Below are positions 63,011 to 64,000 of a stretch of 64,000 nucleotides of DNA, piece by piece. The stretch covers positions 62,001 to 126,000 of the forward strand of contig NZ_JBHSNJ010000012.1 of NCBI RefSeq assembly GCF_042657165.1. The letters run 5' to 3'. The notes below the pieces were generated by a model. That model was not told the DNA's origin. It saw nothing but the letters and a program-made list of their open reading frames with translations, and searched no databases. The stretch is from Agrilutibacter niabensis (lineage in GTDB: Bacteria > Pseudomonadota > Gammaproteobacteria > Xanthomonadales > Xanthomonadaceae). The translations under genes were made by a program, and so were the position numbers. Within the stretch, counting starts at the first letter, position 1. Every line of letters begins with the position of its first letter.

Positions 63011-64000
63011 TTATGCCGCGCCCAGCCGCGCCAGCAACGCCGCCCGGTCCAGGTTCTCGGCTTCACTCGCGCGACGGTGGCGATACTCGAAGGAACCGGC
63101 GGCAATGCCGCGCTCGGACACCACCACGCGATGCGGAATGCCGATCAGTTCGATGTCGGCGAACATGGCGCCCGGGCGCAGGCCGCGGTCGTCGAGGACC
63201 GTATCGATGCCGGCGGCGTTGAGTTCCTTGTACAGCGCTTCCGCCGCCGCGGTGACGCTGGCGTCGTTCTTCGGGTTGATCATGCACACCGCGACCTGCC
63301 ACGGCGCCATCGCGTCGGGCCAGATGATGCCGTTGGCATCGAAGTTCTGTTCGATCGCCGCTGCCACTATCCGCGACACGCCGATGCCGTAGCAGCCCAT
63401 CAGCGGCACGGCGGCCTTGCCGGTTTCGTCGAGCACCGTGCAATCCATCGCTTCGGCGTACTTGCGGCCGAGCTGGAACACGTGGCCGACCTCGATGCCG
63501 CGCGCGATGCCGAGCGTGCCTTGGCCGTCCGGCGAGGGATCGCCTTCGACCACGTTGCGGATGTCGGCCACTTCGTGCGGCTCGGGCAGGTCGCGGCCCC
63601 AGTTGACGCCGGCGAGGTGGAAGCCCTTTTCATTGGCGCCGACGACGAAGTCGGCCATCGCCGCGACGCTGCGGTCGGCGACGACGCGGATCGCCTGCTT
63701 CGGAGCCCCGGCGGCGCTCTTGGCGCCGCCGACAAGCACGGGGCCGAGGAAGCCCGGTTCGCTGCCCAGGTGCGTGTCGATCTCGCCTTCCGTGGCCAGG
63801 CGGTATTCGCCCAGGCCGGGGAGCTTGGCCAGTTTGACCTCGTTGACGAGGTGGTCGCCGCGCACCAGCGCCAGCACGAACTGCGGCGCACCGCCCGCGT
63901 CGACGCCCATCAGCGCGACCGACTTCACCGTGCGGGTGAGGTCGATCCCCATCAGCGCGGCGACGTCCTCGCAGGTCTTCTGCGTGGGCGTGTCGACCCT
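63011..64000 (-). CDS. proS: Prolyl-tRNA synthetase, C-terminal part (gene runs off the window)
   Basis: 329 residues and the stop are present; the frame continues open through position 64000. The visible part holds the end of the editing (INS) domain (GVDAGGAPQFVLALVRGDH, KGFHLAGVNWGRDLP), class-II motif 3 (LMGCYGIGVSRIVAAAIEQ) and the C-terminal anticodon-binding domain (VAVCMINPKNDASVT, LDDRGLRPGAMFADIELIG). Presence of the INS domain fits the long bacterial ProS that edits mischarged Ala. The start and motifs 1-2 lie outside. Confidence 0.96.
   Translation of the reverse strand, partial: RVDTPTQKTCEDVAALMGIDLTRTVKSVALMGVDAGGAPQFVLALVRGDHLVNEVKLAKLPGLGEYRLATEGEIDTHLGSEPGFLGPVLVGGAKSAAGAPKQAIRVVADRSVAAMADFVVGANEKGFHLAGVNWGRDLPEPHEVADIRNVVEGDPSPDGQGTLGIARGIEVGHVFQLGRKYAEAMDCTVLDETGKAAVPLMGCYGIGVSRIVAAAIEQNFDANGIIWPDAMAPWQVAVCMINPKNDASVTAAAEALYKELNAAGIDTVLDDRGLRPGAMFADIELIGIPHRVVVSERGIAAGSFEYRHRRASEAENLDRAALLARLGAA

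Overview
The window reads as the chromosome of a GC-rich gammaproteobacterium of the family Xanthomonadaceae (Lysobacteraceae), most like Lysobacter, Luteimonas or Xanthomonas. The reasons are the conserved order trpE / trpGDC / clp / speD / coq7, a Clp-type CRP homologue, an Xrv-type H-NS protein, and a polysaccharide island lying between metB and etfBA, which is where xanthomonads keep their hypervariable O-antigen locus (recalled family knowledge, not searched). All calls come from reading the sequence.

1-24.3 kb is mostly housekeeping. It holds a DnaJ-type tail, rpe, trpE, two uncharacterised genes, trpG-trpD-(ABM-domain gene)-trpC, a HAD phosphatase, a zinc-ribbon protein, a GNAT enzyme, clp divergent from speD, an Fe-S oxidoreductase coupled to coq7, rplM-rpsI, tRNA-Gln(CTG), a fumarylacetoacetate-hydrolase-family gene with maiA, a PilT/PilU ATPase, a degenerate OmpA-like coiled-coil protein, a YdcH-type small protein behind a structured leader, cbs coupled to a 2OG-Fe(II) oxygenase, a sulfotransferase-like gene and metB.

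24.3-44.8 kb is the accessory surface-glycan island. An ABC exporter (Wzm, plus a Wzt lacking the C-terminal glycan-binding domain) is followed by a GT4 enzyme, a GT2 enzyme, a DUF6270-like protein, a very large FkbM-like/GT-A/GT-A protein, a membrane-anchored repeat protein ending in a methyltransferase-like domain, another large GT2, and a TviB-type nucleotide-sugar dehydrogenase. The last part (38.5-44.8 kb) looks like a decoration module: two similar small lipoproteins bracket a DUF6270-like/GNAT-like fusion and an acyltransferase-3 with two SGNH domains, the second lacking its catalytic His; a short sulfotransferase-like gene ends it. Stop/start overlaps tie metB to the first island genes. 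No wzx/wzy genes are visible, so I infer ABC-dependent export.

44.8-64 kb returns to core functions: wecB trailing etfB-etfA, a CoA-transferase pair (scoAB), two paralogous secreted metalloproteases with different FG-GAP/VCBS-like repeat tails, ETF-ubiquinone oxidoreductase, alkB, an MCE/Mla-type lipid transport operon, a ThrE-family exporter, an H-NS-like protein and the 3' part of proS. EtfAB and EtfD form one electron route to ubiquinone, whose synthesis coq7 serves.

Non-coding points of note: a minus-strand sRNA-like unit between rpe and trpE; a GTAG-type REP doublet at 3.6 kb; a riboswitch-like leader at 18.9-19.17 kb; a 14-bp hairpin before cbs; repeated TAGAAT-type -10 elements, some placed so that the transcript would be leaderless; and a palindrome overlapping the promoter of the fumarylacetoacetate-hydrolase gene.
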